Shown here in pieces: positions 26,491 through 38,863 of a DNA stretch of 64,000 nt. Origin of the DNA: Triplophysa rosa (lineage: Eukaryota; Chordata; Actinopteri; Cypriniformes; Nemacheilidae); contig NC_079913.1 of the NCBI RefSeq assembly GCF_024868665.1, positions 7,332,819 through 7,396,818 of the forward strand, in the 5' to 3' direction. The first letter of the stretch is position 1. Every line of letters begins with the position of its first letter. The notes under the pieces were generated by a model that was not told where the DNA came from, made no database searches, and saw only the letters and a program-made list of their open reading frames with translations. The translations under genes were made by a program, and so were the position numbers.

Positions 26491-27228
26491 CCTTCCTTCC
26501 TTCCTTCCTTCCTTCCTTCCTTCCTTCCTTCCTTCCTTCCTTCCTTCCTTCCTTCCTTCCCTTCCTTCCTTCCTTCCTTCCTTCCTTCCTTCCTTCCTTC
26601 GTTCCTTCCCCTCCTTCCTTCCTTCCTTCCTTCCTTCCCCTCCTTCCTTCCTTCCTTCCTTCCTTCTTCCTTCCGTCCATGCATCCTTCGTTCCGTCCGT
26701 CCTTCCTGCCTTCCTTCCTTATTCTTCCCTTCCTTCCTTCCTTCCTTCCTTCCTTGCGTCTTTGTGTCCTTCCTTCTTTCCGTCTTTGCGTCCTTCCTTC
26801 TTTCCTTGCTTGCTTGCTTCCATTCGTTCTTGCTTGCTTGCTTCCGTCCTTTATTTCTTTCTTTCTTGTTTGAGTCCTTGCGTCCTTGAGTGCTTTCTTT
26901 CTTGTTTGCTTGAGTCCTTGCGTCCTTTCTTGTTTTCTTGAGTCCTTGCGTCCTTCCTCCTTTCCTTCTTGCTTGCTTGAGTCCTTGCGTCCTTCCTACT
27001 TTCCTTCTTTCTTGCTTGAGTCCTTGCGTCCTTGAGTCCTGCGTCCTTTAGTGCTTTCTTTCTTGTTTGCTTGAGTCTTTGCGTCCTTTCTTTCTTGTTT
27101 GCTTGAGTCCTTGCGTCCTTCCTCCTTTCCTTCTTGCTTGCTTGAGTCCTTGCGTCCTTCCTCCTTTCCTTCTTGCTTGCTTGAGTCCTTCCTTCTTCCT
27201 TCCTTCCTTCCTTCCTTCCTTCCTTTCA
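26491..27228. repeat. TTCC microsatellite grading into a ~40-bp minisatellite
   Basis: 26491-26680 is almost pure (TTCC)n. From about 26750 it becomes a tandem array of units close to TTGAGTCCTTGCGTCCTTCC plus CTTTCCTTCTTGCTTGC, with a terminal pure TTCC run at 27193-27228. It is strongly purine/pyrimidine strand-biased. The long open frames on both strands here are products of the 4-nt period and not genes. Confidence 0.97.
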
Positions 27229-28175
27229 ACTGCAAAGTGTGTTTTATTTCTCCCTTGTTTTTCTAAGGGGGTTTTCTGGGGTGCTTCTGTCATCACATTC
27301 AATGTGGTCTCGCATGTGACGTCTGCCTTTCTCGCTTCTTGATTCGGGTGAGGCAGAACTCGATTAACTGAGAGCCAACGAGGCTTTATGGCAGCTGTCA
27401 CCTTCCATTTACCTCATAACACCATGATCACGCAGACTTATTGAATAAAATATATTAATACCGAGAGATGATCTCGTGATGGAAATCTCTGCGGTACGCG
27501 TTTGTATGCGTGTCACCGTGTGTCTATGATACAGGGTGAAACCGAAAGCATTAGATGCCATCTGGTGTGAATAGTTCTGGTGGAGGACATTTTTATATCA
27601 GTGACATAATGAAGTGGAGATGGAGTCATTATCTTTCTCTGTATTTTTAAACCATGCCAAATTATTCAAGAAGCCCTGCCATATATCACAGACAGCGTAG
27701 ACAGCAGAGAGCCGGTATTGCACAATACACAGGAGAAATTTATGATGATGCATACACAATAAAAGTTCTCATATAACCATATGGTAAAAAATCAGGAGCT
27801 ATTTGGAATAAATTAATGATTTCCAGAAGATTTATTGGTGTTCTACTTCTTAATAGGTTTTCTTTGATGCTTCAGCTGTAAATGGCAGTGTTTTACCGGA
27901 TGCAGCGGTACAAGTGTTGCTCACTGAGGGATGGAGCCGTGTCTCTGCAGTTAATCTCTCACATGTGCGGATGGGCTTCCCTCAGCTGGGTTGACTAATT
28001 GGCTGCGCAGTGTTGAGGGAGGTGTTTAGAGTTGTGGGGTTGTGCAGATGTACACTTGTAGTGATAAATCAGAATTTCTGCTGATCTATGGGCCTCCCTG
28101 TGCTCGTACACAACAGCCCGTCTCTGCCCAACATCTGTCTCGCTCCCTTACCGACAGACATGGTGTGCACTTTAC
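27229..28175. other. Intronic stretch without recognised features
   Basis: No element or gene recognised. Confidence 0.45.
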
Positions 28176-28491
28176 TAAATGGGTTAGTTCACCCAAAAAT
28201 GAAAATTCTGTCATCATTTACTCACCCTATTGTCTTTTCAAACCTGTATGACTTTCTTCCTTCCGCAGAACACAAAAGAAGATATGTTGTTAACCGGCAC
28301 ACATTCACGTGCATTGGTTTTGTGTCCATACAGTAGAAGTAAATGGGTGCCGGCTCTGTTCGGATACCAACTTCCTTCAAAATATCTTCTTTTGTGTTCT
28401 GCGGAAGAAAGAAAGTCATACAGGTTTGAGATGACAAGAGAGTGAGTAAATGATGACAGAATTTTCATTTTTGGGTGAACTATCACTTTAA
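28176..28491. mobile_element. Palindromic TTAA MITE, copy D
   Basis: The left arm starts at GGGTTAGTTCACCC and the right arm ends at GGGTGAACTATCACTTTAA. The paired AACACAAAAGAAGATAT blocks are present. About 316 bp. Confidence 0.88.
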
Positions 28492-28713
28492 AAGCTAGTG
28501 GACATATTTGTTTGTTAGGGCACACACTTAAAATCTGATATTTGAACAGGGTGTTAAAATTTGGACAAACAAACAAACAAAAAAGATTGAAATAAAATGA
28601 ATAAGGAATATTTATGGTCACACATTTTAACATTGACCATGTGAAGTCTATTTCAGTTTGAGTGCATGTTTTTATAAGAGCAAAATAAAAATAAAACATT
28701 TCAAACATAAAAA

Positions 28714-29010
28714 TTAGGGATAGTTGACCCCAACATAAAAAGTATTATTATATAATAATTTAATATAACTTAATTAGTACAATTATTATTTACTCAAAAC
28801 TCTTTTACTGCAGAACACAAAGGAAGATATTTTGAGAAATGTGATTTTGTATCCATACAATAGAAGTCAAGAGGGGCCAATGTTGTTTGCTTACCAATTC
28901 TTTAAAATATATTCTTTTGTGTTCTGCTGAAGAAATAAAGACATACAGGTTTGACATGACATGATCCTGCACTTTGTTTATAAGTGATGAAAGAATTTTC
29001 ATTTTTGGGC
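28714..29010. mobile_element. Palindromic MITE, copy E (degraded)
   Basis: TTAGGGATAGTTGACCCC at the left, GCAGAACACAAAGGAAGATA and GAATTTTCATTTTTGGGCCC toward the right. Both termini are mutated. It lies 222 bp after copy D in the same family. Confidence 0.8.
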
Positions 29011-29262
29011 CCTTCTAAAAAGTTTTCACTAGTATCAACTAGTAACTTTTAAACAGCGTTGACAACGACAGGTATTGATTTGAGAAAAGTTTAAACTAGA
29101 TCAAGATAACATAAGCAGAGTTCATAGGCAAACCTCAGTCTCCCACTTGAGCTCCAAGGCTCAATGTAAGGCACGGCTTATACAGCTACAAACTTTGTCA
29201 AACACATCTTCTTTGTTACATTTTTATTTCACCTCCGCATTCTCTCTTATATGTGTCCTCAG

Positions 29263-29482
29263 GTTCATCCAGGAGATTGAGTCACGTATGGGTCCAGCTC
29301 AGGCCAAGCAGTGTCAGCTACGCACCTTCCTCACCTACTACATCAACGACCTGTTCCTCAGCCAGGTTCGCACAGAGACCAGTAAGGAGATTGAAACTGT
29401 GACCAAAGTGTCTGACCCACTCAAGATCCTGGCCAACGCAGACACCATGAAAAACCTGGGGGTTCAAAGACCCCTTCTACAG
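29263..29482 (+). CDS. exoc4: Exocyst complex component 4 (Sec8), window exon 2
   Basis: 220 nt encoding residues 33-106 of the window segment. It begins [11 protein letters not shown] and contains [20 protein letters not shown] and [14 protein letters not shown], all close to vertebrate EXOC4 as I recall it. The acceptor is a pyrimidine-rich tract ending CTCAG; the first base completes the Arg codon left by the exon at 1675-1771. The donor is CAG|gtatgc and the exon ends on a codon boundary. The region should form part of the stacked helices of the CATCHR-type rod that packs against other exocyst subunits. No frameshift or stop. Confidence 0.97.
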
Positions 29483-30201
29483 GTATGCCCCTTCTATACT
29501 TGTGTAGTGTAGTCCAATTCTTTCTAACTCAAGTCTCTCTCTCTCTCTCATTAGTCCACCATTTATTAGCCTAACTGTTCTAACAGCATCTGCCTTCCGG
29601 TCAAGTGTCCAAAAGCCTTGTCTGATTGTTTTCACTTCTGAATTACACAGAGGGGGAAGGTTATATTTTCCCTTTCCGTCTCTTCTCCCTCAATCTCCCG
29701 AGAGTGCCGATAAAGGCCACCTACCCCCCTATCACCCTACATCATAATTGGAGCTGAAATTGTGTTTGATCCTGGCTGACCTGAAATCAGCAGTTAAGTG
29801 CATCTTATATAACACGCGCCGTGGCGACCAGCTGCCAGCTGTCCATCTCTCCCAGGGCCACTTCCTGCTGGCACAGGAAGTGTTTTTTTATTACCACGGA
29901 GAACACTGTACTTGCTTGGTTCATCTGCTGAGGGACTGACTGTCTTTGTTCTCACCTGTCTAATATTTGCTGGTTACACACGCGTGAACACAACCACACA
30001 CATAGACTTAATCATTTTGTCATCCCTTGGGTGAAACTATATCTTACAGCTGTGTTTCAAACTCGGTTTTATTTTATGTATCCCTGTGGTCACATCGATA
30101 ACAGTCGAATATCCTTTTATCAACACCAAACTGGAAAATATATTTCTTTTAACTCTATTTTTGACACAAGTTATCATTGTTATTAATATTACTGAAGTCA
30201 C
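29483..30201. other. Intronic stretch without recognised features
   Basis: Nothing recognised beyond a short CT run near 29533-29550. Confidence 0.45.
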
Positions 30202-30597
30202 TTGAAGATGCTGTGTGTAATTGTTTGGAGGATCTATTGACAGAAATGCAATATAATATACATAACTATGTCTTCAGAGGTGTATAAAGTGCTTACATAA
30301 TGAAGCGTTATGTTTTTATTACCTTAGAATGAGCTATTTTTATCAACATACACCGTGGGTCCCCTTACATTGATTTCGCCATGTAGTTTCTACAGTAGCC
30401 CTAAAAGGACAAACTGCTCTACAGAGTGCGTTTCGTAAATACATTATCTCCTTCGGCAAAGAAGCAAAAACGTGATGACATCTTAGTCCTGTGAGGGCTA
30501 CCGTAGTGCTTCGAAAGGGAGGGGTGAGCGGAGTGAGCTGTTGGTTGCAATTCGCAAACTCATCACTAGATGCCGCTAAAATCTCCACATTGCTCCT
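30202..30597. mobile_element. TTAA element, GGTCCA family, copy 1
   Basis: It shares most of its length with 37177-37552, for example CATAATGAAGCGTTATGTTT and TTCTACAGTAGCCCTAAA, and ends at a TTAA (30598-30601). The termini are eroded compared with copy 2. Non-coding. Confidence 0.85.
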
Positions 30598-30659
30598 TTA
30601 AATAGAGATGGGTGAAAAGAGTCTCACCAAGTAACAAATATTTGTATACATCTAGATAC

Positions 30660-30700
30660 ATCTATTGACCATTTGAATAAATGCATCTGCCAAATGCACA
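30660..30700 (+). mobile_element. SINE tail fragment
   Basis: GAATAAATGCATCTGCCAAA with a following TGCACA matches the conserved SINE 3' tail, without the tRNA-like head. Confidence 0.6.
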
Positions 30701-33700
30701 CATTTTTTTTTTCCTTAGTAATTTCTTTTTTGTAGGTTTAAAAAATCTAAATCTTTCTGTACCCCCTGTGGAACATGAACCTCTGGTTGGAAATCACTGA
30801 TCCTATAGAATAAAAATAGTTTCCTTTACCACAAATCAAGGACGGTATATCATCATCATCTACTGTATGTGTAGCCGTGCATTTCAGTTTGTTTATAAGC
30901 GTGTGTTTGTGCAACTGTGCATGTACAGCTGAGTTATTCCAATGTCTTCCTGCACTCAGAATGCATGATCTGGTCAATTAGCCTCATAAGATTCCGTCTC
31001 GAAAACTATACAAGGGCCATCCAGAATGCACTCGGTTGAGTGTGATGGTTTTAAGAGCTTTTATGTGACTCCGACGAGAGCCGTTTTAAGAGCCTTCTCT
31101 CTTTATACTGAGACCTGTCATCTCAAGTCGCGTTTATCTGTGTGTATGCGTCGTGCCAATGCTTCCTGTTCTGAGATCAGCGGCAGTTCATTACAAAGGG
31201 AAAAGCACCAAAAGCTCACAGCCATTTGTTTACGATGATGATCTCTCCGTAATGAGGACTGCGGCATCTTGCTAATTACCCTGCTGGGCAAATGAGCGTC
31301 TCTTTGGATAGCGGGAGCTCCATAAACTGCTCTTTTGTTTGGGCTTTTTTCTTTTTTAATTACTTTCAATCAAAGATGCCACTGCACTGCTCCTATAGCG
31401 ACTCATGTGGTACATCTCAGCCTGGCCTTTTGCTTTGTGTCGTCTTAGAGCTATTTCCTGGGTCGTGAAGCAGATGAAGATGGGAGAGTATGCTCTAAGT
31501 AAGCGTTTAATGAACTTCTGCATGGAGAGCTGGATTAGCGGGAAGTTGTTTGTGTTCACAAAGTTTAAGATGGGCAGAGTGTTTGTTTGCGACATCCAGC
31601 TGCACCTTTGAAAAGTGTTTTTTACCCGTGTATGTAAGGCAACAAGACTATAAGTAATCCGGCTCAGCGTTTTGAAGGGGATATATATATGCAAAAGAAA
31701 GAATAAACTCTTGTTATTAGAGACCCTAGTGGCCATTAAGTGAACTGCAGCCAGCAGTTTACTGTTTGTGATGCAAGCGAGCCTCGGATAAAACACAGAC
31801 CGAAAATTATTCACCGACTTCATGTCGACAGATGAAGTTTATTAAAATATTGAATAGTTTATTTCAATATTTTTATTAAAAATATTAGATTTTTATAAAA
31901 CTTTTAAATGTCACATCCTTTGGATCTTTCTGGCAAAACGGTTTATTTATTTAATAAACATATGTATTTATTCATGTAATTATTTATACAAAATTATTTC
32001 TTGTTATTTACATAGACACACTCTATAAGCTTTCATACACAACTCGGAACATCTGGAAATGTCTTTTTTTTTCATTGCAATCAGTTTATATTGGCAATAA
32101 AAAATTCTTACATACTGTAGCTTCTTTAAATAGTACCTTTCTCCATTATTTGTCATTCAGAGGTTTTTTAAATTATGTAACTAGCATATTGTTTTATAAT
32201 ATATAATGGCCTCTATTGGCGGTCTCAAAGAGCGTGAAGAGTACAAAGACTCATTTTATCTCTTTAATAGTATCAACCAAAAGTTGATTTTTCTAGTGCA
32301 GTTCTGGTGTAGTTTGCCTTTGAGAACGTGCTAAACTAAAATCGACCCTGACTTATTGTGTTCTCAGAATGGACGGCCATTCATCCATTGAGAAGTCATT
32401 GTAAAGTTGAATGTGGCTTCTCTCCAGATTGTCTATTGCCTTTGCGATCCATCGCAGACCAAATGAAGGAGGCAAATGATGCTTAAAGCACTGCTCTCCT
32501 GTGGTCCTGTGGATGATGACAAAGAGAAATAGAATGATGTGTGTTGTGGCTCGGATGTTACAGCAGGTGTTTTATGAGAAATCAAACTGGGAGAAGTGGA
32601 GCATTGATCCGTAGGGAAATGTTTTTTTTTGTTTCACAACATTAAATATACTGCTCTTTGTTATTATGGACCATGTTAACACCGGCACACAAACACCCAT
32701 TCATTTCACAACAGAAAACGAGGAGATCTAAGGACGGCTGCTGTTGGGACATCTGTTGTTTGTCAGTACCTGATCAAATTGTTTGTCATAATCTGATGTC
32801 ACCTTTGCGCTTTAAAAACCATGTCGCCTTTTCACTTTTGTTTCATTCAATGGACCACGGTCAGGGAAGGAAAAAAATTGTTATTTTACACCCAATATGT
32901 AAATTTGCAGTCTATTTCTGTAATTTGACATTTTTACAGCATTTTAAAAATACTTAAAAATCTGTCAAATAAAACAATGAAATAATGCCAAATTACTGTA
33001 AAACAATATTAATGGTGCAGCTTTAAGTCATTATTTTTTGTGTTTTGCTGTTTTCTACGTAAATTCTTATTTATTCTTATTATTAGATTTTGAGACTTGA
33101 GCCTGGTTTTACAGACCGGGTTACAAATTTGCCACTCAAGTCCGAGTTTTACCAAATTAAATAGTTAAATATAATTTTATTTGCGTCCAGTTAAATATTG
33201 CATCCACCCTGACTAAGATCCATAGATGACCAACACGTGACCATCTGGAGATGATTGTTGTTTACTCTTTTATTTGAAATCAGGCATTTGGTCAATTACA
33301 ACTTCATTGAAAGCAGTAGAACGTGAAAAGGTGGAGCACAGTTTCACAGTCAGTAAACACTGGCACAAGAACGTTTGACAACCTTCTGCTCTGGCATAGA
33401 AAGGTGCTGCTGCGGTAGCTTTTCTTTTTTGCGTTATCATGCATTAACAGCTTCTCCTATCAGCAGCTCAGTGCTGGAAGCTAAAGTTGGCTGTCTTCAG
33501 TTCTTATACAGTGAGAAGGGTAGTAGTGTTAAAATAACCATTCATTATCTACCTGCTTTTAAGTTCTTAAGCTACTCTCTTGCTCTCATTTCCTGATGTG
33601 TTTCTCTGATGCTATCTGCAGGTCCTGGGACTACTGATTGATTCAGTTCATTAAAGGAAGTTTTAGGGGGGGCACTGTGCGGCTTTGTTCAGAGATTGTC

Positions 33701-33856
33701 TCTATTAATCTTCCCCACCACAGTATCAACTGTACCGCTTATACTGTAGGTTCAGAACAGCTAGACACCTTTTACAACAACACACATATTCTGTCGGTGA
33801 GCCAATTGAAAAATATTTTCTCTATATAAGATATTTGGTCACACTTGTCTTTCATA
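30701..33856. other. Intronic stretch without recognised features
   Basis: About 3.1 kb, AT-rich at 31840-32220, otherwise mixed. A loose relative of the 7300-7745 repeat lies at about 32870-33000. The 155-codon minus-strand frame (31356-31823) shows no recognised motif or exon-like boundary support. Confidence 0.45.
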
Positions 33857-33887
33857 CAGTTACATGTATGCATTTGGTAGATGCTCT
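33857..33887 (-). mobile_element. SINE tail fragment, minus strand, cut by a MITE
   Basis: TACATGTATGCATTTGGTAG plus ATGCTCTTT is the reverse complement of the SINE 3' tail. It stops exactly where the following MITE begins. Confidence 0.65.
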
Positions 33888-34084
33888 TTAAAGGGATAGT
33901 TCACCCATAAATGAAAATGCTGTCATCATTTACATACCCTCTTGTCATTTCAAAGCTATATGACTTTCGTTTTTGTGCAGAACACAAAAGAAGATATTTT
34001 GAAGAATGTTGGTAACCAAACAGTGGCACCCATTCACTTCTATTGTATAGACACAAAACCAATGCAAGTCAATGGGTACCGCTC
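33888..34084. mobile_element. Palindromic TTAA MITE, copy F, left arm only
   Basis: TTAAAGGGATAGTTCACCC start, AACACAAAAGAAGATATTTT block, then the central CAATGCAAGTCAATGGGTAC; the right arm is missing. A piece of matching core, ACATTGACTTCCATTGTATG, sits 600 bp downstream at about 34697-34727. Confidence 0.85.
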
Positions 34085-35354
34085 AATTTTACTTTCTTGT
34101 CTCTCATAACTTTCTGATACTCCTTACGTTGCAATCAAATGAATTAGCCTACTGGTCAGTCCTGCGTCTTATTCACAAGTATGTTTCCGGAGATGTGATC
34201 TTCTGTCTGTCTCTGCCATTCAGTCAAAGCTCCTTCTGAAAAGCAAACTCGACTGCCACCAGCGTTTTGCTAATGAAGCTGACCTTTTTAATCACACTGT
34301 ATTCACCGTCAACACACACACTCGTACTCTACACATCAGTCTGGAGTTGAACTAATGAGAGTGACCTTTTTGTTTGTAGGGTCTGTGTTGTGTGGGGGTG
34401 TATAGTGGTGCATGTTATATCTGTTGATTGGCATCCTGTTGTGTTGGTTCCATTAGAGTAGTGAAGCACGGTTTGGCACACACGCGGCATGGGCCTTTAT
34501 TAAGGACGGATCGTCACCACAGAAACGACAACAGCCAATCAAAAAACAATTCAGTTCGGGAAGTCATTGTGAGGCTTGTGGTTGGGACTGCAGGAACATG
34601 AATGCATGCAGTGATATTTTTACAGTGAATTATATCGTTTAACATAATCATAAACAATAAAGTAATCATTTGTACAATGATTTGCGGTATGAGTCCACAT
34701 TGACTTCCATTGTATGGACACAAAACCACATTTTCTCTGTTATATTATTTTAATATTATTTCAATTGAAGAATTCGATAGGACAAATGTAGAAAAGAATT
34801 GTGCAATGTCCCTTTTCTCTATTTCTTTATTTCGAAATCATACTGTTTAACAGTTAAAAAAAGCCAATTTACTTTCTCTCCCAGTGCCCCCGGAACGATC
34901 TTAAGTACCCCCTTGGGGTGCACCTAACCCTCACTGGGATTTTCTGCCCTACACTTTTGGTCTGCCAAATCGAGGTCTGAACAACACTTATGAGGTAAAG
35001 TAATGTTATTACATCAAAAGACCGCAGTGTTTTCAACTCAACTGATGAAATTAATCAAGATTCAGCTGACAGTGATGCAGTGTGCACTCCAGGGCACTGA
35101 CACCCCATACGCTCAGGTTCTCTCTTTCTCTCAATTTTTCTTTATTTGTTCTCACAACAAATTCATTCTTTTGACTCAAGGACCTCCTGTGATGACCCTA
35201 ACTTGGGTTCCTTCCCCAGGTTGGCGTTATTCTTTTGGGCATCAGCTGCATCGCAGTGTGTTTTGTCCCCATTTGACCCAATTTCCCAAAATTTCCACTT
35301 ACCAACATTAAGGTTTTCTGAAAGTAGACCTACAGTCCAAGTCTAAAGGTCTTT
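34085..35354. other. Intronic stretch, mostly unrecognised
   Basis: Holds the displaced MITE-core fragment at 34697-34727. Otherwise no gene or bounded repeat. Confidence 0.45.
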
Positions 35355-35614
35355 GCACATACAGTCCGAAATTTTCGTATGCATTTTTTTTCGTATTTGG
35401 CTCTCGTTTGTACGGTGTCTCTGAATTGTTAAAAAAGGCCACTCAAAATGCTTGACGGATGCGAAAAACGCAGAAAATCGAACCCAGTCCGAATTTTTTT
35501 ATGACGGACGAAAAAATCGGAGGCAGTGTGTAAATGTGATTGACACAACGTGAGGTCGTATTTATTTTTTAACGTGCGGAAATTTCGGAAGCAAATTTCG
35601 GACTCAATATGCAA
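35355..35614. mobile_element. Short TIR element with CAGTCCGAAATTT-like ends
   Basis: The left block TTGCACATACAGTCCGAAAT is complementary to the right block AATTTCGGACTCAATATGCA. About 260 bp, with GGACGAAAAAATCGGA-type inner repeats. Non-coding; family unknown. Confidence 0.7.
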
Positions 35615-35926
35615 TGGGCTTAAGTTGGATTTGAAGAAAACTCCTTTAAGTGCTACATTTGTTAGCATTAAATGGTTTGAATGTAATTCCACATGTTTCC
35701 ACAGCGTCAGGGTGTTTCTTCAGGGTGTGTGAATGCATGTGTTTGTATATGTGTGTACGCAAACATTCGTACCGTAATGATAATGTGTATGTCATTGCCT
35801 TCTGCTTGTTCCTCATCTCTGCACCATTAGTCCCATTTGGCTTTATTTCTGTGTATGTGTGTATTGATGATGAAACTTTAAGCTTTATCATGGTTTTATA
35901 TAGAGCTATACGAGTATGCTGTAGGG

Positions 35927-36970
35927 CAGGGCTAGTCAACTGGCGGCCCGTCAATCATCTTTTCCTGGCCCGCCTTAACATTTCAAATAAGAGGAGAGAC
36001 TTTAAGAACGGTGCGCTTTAAATGCACGTCCTCTTGAGACGCCACATCTTCAAAACGCTGCTACATTCAAAACGAAAGTAATTCCCGAGGCTCATAATGT
36101 TTTACGTCTTATAAAGCGATTTGATCGGTCAGTCCAAGAAACTTAATGTTATTTACAACATTATAATCAGCAATGCATTGCACAGACACAGGCAATCGGT
36201 TTGCGCACGCGATAGGTCGTGTTCCAAAATGCGTTTTGTGCCCTTGAAAGTAGGCTAACTGTAGGAAGGGTACACCACGTGAACGGTTGTCTCAGATAAG
36301 GGGAAAACGGTGTTGTTTTTATTACTGCATTCATTATGTATAACGGCTATATTTACGAAAAACAGCTGTCCATCTCCCCCAGAACTCGCACTATACAAAG
36401 GCTCTGCCCTATAAGTGCGTGGGGCACATGAATGCGATCGGAATTCACCCGAAGATGTGATAATAGCGTTCAGTTTCTTGCACGGATCAATTGACTCGCT
36501 TTATAAGACGCGAATTTAACGTCACAAGGGGCAGGGATTACTTTTGTGTTGAATGTATTTGCGTTTTTTAATTTTATTGATTTAACTTTAATTAATTCAA
36601 CCAAATATCTTCTATAGAAATATCTTCTTGAAAAAACAATGCCACCCACATCTTGGATGTACTTGAGAACTGTGGGTGAGTAAATTAGTAGCAATTTTTG
36701 GGTAAAGTAACGCATTAAGGAATATAGAATACAGTTAAAAAGACAATATCCCTTTTAATTTAATATCATGAAAAGGCACAAATACTGGATGCAATATTTG
36801 TGTGCATGTTTTAATATATGGCCTATAAGTAACAGCAACAAAAACAGTATAAAAGGAACAAAACGAAATAAATAACAACAGAAGAAATGAGGATATGGTA
36901 AAAAACTGGCCCGCATCCTATTTATACTTTTGGAGTCTGGCCCTCAAAGAAAAGTAGTTGAAGACCCCTG
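35927..36970. mobile_element. hAT-like non-autonomous transposon (1044 bp)
   Basis: The left end CAGGGCTAGTCAACTGGCGG and right end AGTAGTTGAAGACCCCTG are imperfect inverted repeats of the CAGGG...TCAACT type. The flanks carry a perfect 8-bp duplication CTGTAGGG (35919-35926 and 36971-36978), diagnostic of hAT-style insertion. No transposase frame survives inside. Confidence 0.93.
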
Positions 36971-37180
36971 CTGTAGGGAATCACTGTACAACTTTGGTGA
37001 AGTAGGAAATGGAGAGAGACTGAAATAAGTGTTGTTAGAAGATGTGTGAGGTGAATCTACACAATGTTGACATCATCCTGACTGCCCAACAACCTGTCAG
37101 TCCTAAAATGTTGTAGATTATTGTAGCTGCTATACTACCAAGTGCTGCTTATAGTCTCCATCATGAATCTGTTTTTTGAA

Positions 37181-37552
37181 GGTCCAATGTGTTGTTTTTT
37201 GCAGGCACTATTGACAGAAATGCGATATAATATACTATGTCTTCCGAGGTGTTTAAAGACCTTACATAATGAAGCGTTATGTTTTTATTAGTTTAGAATG
37301 AGCTATTTCTATCCACAAGCACAGCGGGTCCCCTTACATGGAATTCACCATGTTGTTTCTACAGTAGCCCTAAACGGACAAATTGCTACAGAGTGCGTTT
37401 ATGTTATCTCCTTCGGGAAAGAAGCAAAAACCTGACGACATCTTAGTCCTCTGTCAGCCACCGTAGTGCTTCAAAAGGGAGGGGGGAGTGAGCCGTTGGT
37501 TGCAATTCAAAACCTCACCGTTAGATGCTGCTAAAATTCATACACTGGACCT
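37181..37552. mobile_element. TTAA element, GGTCCA family, copy 2
   Basis: The left end GGTCCAATGTGTTG and right end CATACACTGGACC are inverted repeats. The right flank is TTAA (37553-37556) and the left flank TTGA (37177-37180). It is the best-preserved of three copies in the window (others at 30202 and 47560). Confidence 0.85.
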
Positions 37553-37556
37553 TTAA

Positions 37557-38187
37557 TGCAAGCCTACAGAATCGTCAATAAAAGCCGGCTTAGTTTGGTT
37601 AAGAGGACTAAAAGTGGTTGTGAACCCAACACACATACAGTACACATGCACACACACACATCTCGCACTAAGATTGGCCGTGATGAATATGGATTTACTT
37701 TGGGATTGAACATGCTCGTATTCATTTGTTCAGTAATCAGCACTCCCCCAGAGACGCAGAGCCAATGTAACTTTATTTAAATCACTCCTAATAAAACCAA
37801 CTTAATCCAGTTGCCAGCGGATTTACAGCAGGAAGTGCAGTCTTGGCGCTTTAGTGCCGCTCTGCTTGCTTCACCACTCAAACTAGTCACTCACACACCG
37901 CACCAAACAAGAGATGACAGGCTTACGTTCGGTTCCACGTCGTGCGTTTACGGTTTGTGTGCACGTGTGTGTTTGACTTGTGCTTCTCATCAGCATAGAT
38001 CTAAACCCGACTCAGTGAGTTTTGAGAGAGATTTTAATGACAATTTCACACCTAGATGGCAAGTTTTTGCCATGGAAGATTTTTTCACCGTTAGTGTATG
38101 AAATAGTTTGTGACAGGGAAGTATCTACTGTAATACAAATAAAACATCTCCAGTTGTCAAGTGGGAGCAGCTGTCCCAATCGCATGT
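37557..38187. other. Intronic stretch without recognised features
   Basis: No gene or repeat recognised. Confidence 0.45.
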
Positions 38188-38195
38188 GTTAAAAT

Positions 38196-38673
38196 CAGTG
38201 TTGGGTAAGTTACTCTGAAAAAGTAATAAATTACTAGTTACTAATTACATATTCAATAGTGTAATTAGATTACTGTACAAATTACTCTCTCCAAAAAGTA
38301 TTTAGTTACTTATTGCTAATTACTTTCTATATCCGACATCAACCTTGATTAGTTAAGTGATTTAAGGATAGACATGAAACGGCTCTTTTAATTCATTCAA
38401 TCAAATAATATTAAACTACATAAAGTAGTATTATTAATTACAAATGTGAGAATTATATATTAAAGCACGGATTCTAAAGTTAGACTTTTAATTTTGATGA
38501 CAATTCCACTATTGCACACACATATTACCCAAAGTATTTAGTTTAATTACATCAGAAGTAACTGTAATTAAATTACAGAAAAAATAAGAGTAATCCCTTA
38601 CTTTACTTTTTCAAGGGAAAAGTAATTAAATTAAAGTAACTAATGACTTAGTAACTAGTTACACCCAACAATG
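38196..38673. mobile_element. hAT-like non-autonomous element (478 bp)
   Basis: Starts CAGTGTTGGGTAAGTTACTC and ends AACTAGTTACACCCAACAATG, inverted ends of a very common fish repeat. The flanks GTTAAAAT (38188-38195) and GTTATAAT (38674-38681) agree at 7 of 8 positions, supporting an 8-bp target duplication. Non-coding. Confidence 0.9.
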
Positions 38674-38863
38674 GTTATAATGAGAAGTGATTTGGCACTG
38701 AGTTTGTTGTTTTAATGTTTTACTCAGCGTTTTTTGTGGTTGTCAACCGTGGTGCGAAGTGACAGCAGTGATGTTTTTCTTCCACAAAATGTAAATGAAC
38801 TTGTTTTAGCAGCTGATATACATGCACTGATGGACAGCTGTAGTTTGGTTTGTTGAGACAAAA

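Larger units (their letters stand above)
1772..29262 (+). other. exoc4: 27.5-kb exoc4 intron (between window exons 1 and 2)
   Basis: The intron runs from gtaaat to a pyrimidine-rich ctcag acceptor. Its length is inferred from the frame-consistent join of the two exons. It is the largest intron in the window and contains most of the repeats listed separately. I found no convincing nested gene on either strand: open frames are short, lack family motifs and mostly fall in repeats. Confidence 0.9.

Noticed and set aside
26462..27401. Long frames on both strands with periodic Pro-Ser-Phe-Leu or Lys-Glu-Gly-Arg
   Set aside because: Artefact of the TTCC tetranucleotide, whose 12-nt codon cycle contains no stop.
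28222..28708. Similar peptides (TCMTFFL, NTKEDIL) on both strands at several places
   Set aside because: They come from the two arms of the palindromic MITE, not from a gene family.
31356..31823. 155-codon minus-strand frame
   Set aside because: No domain, no repeat homology, no splice or promoter support.
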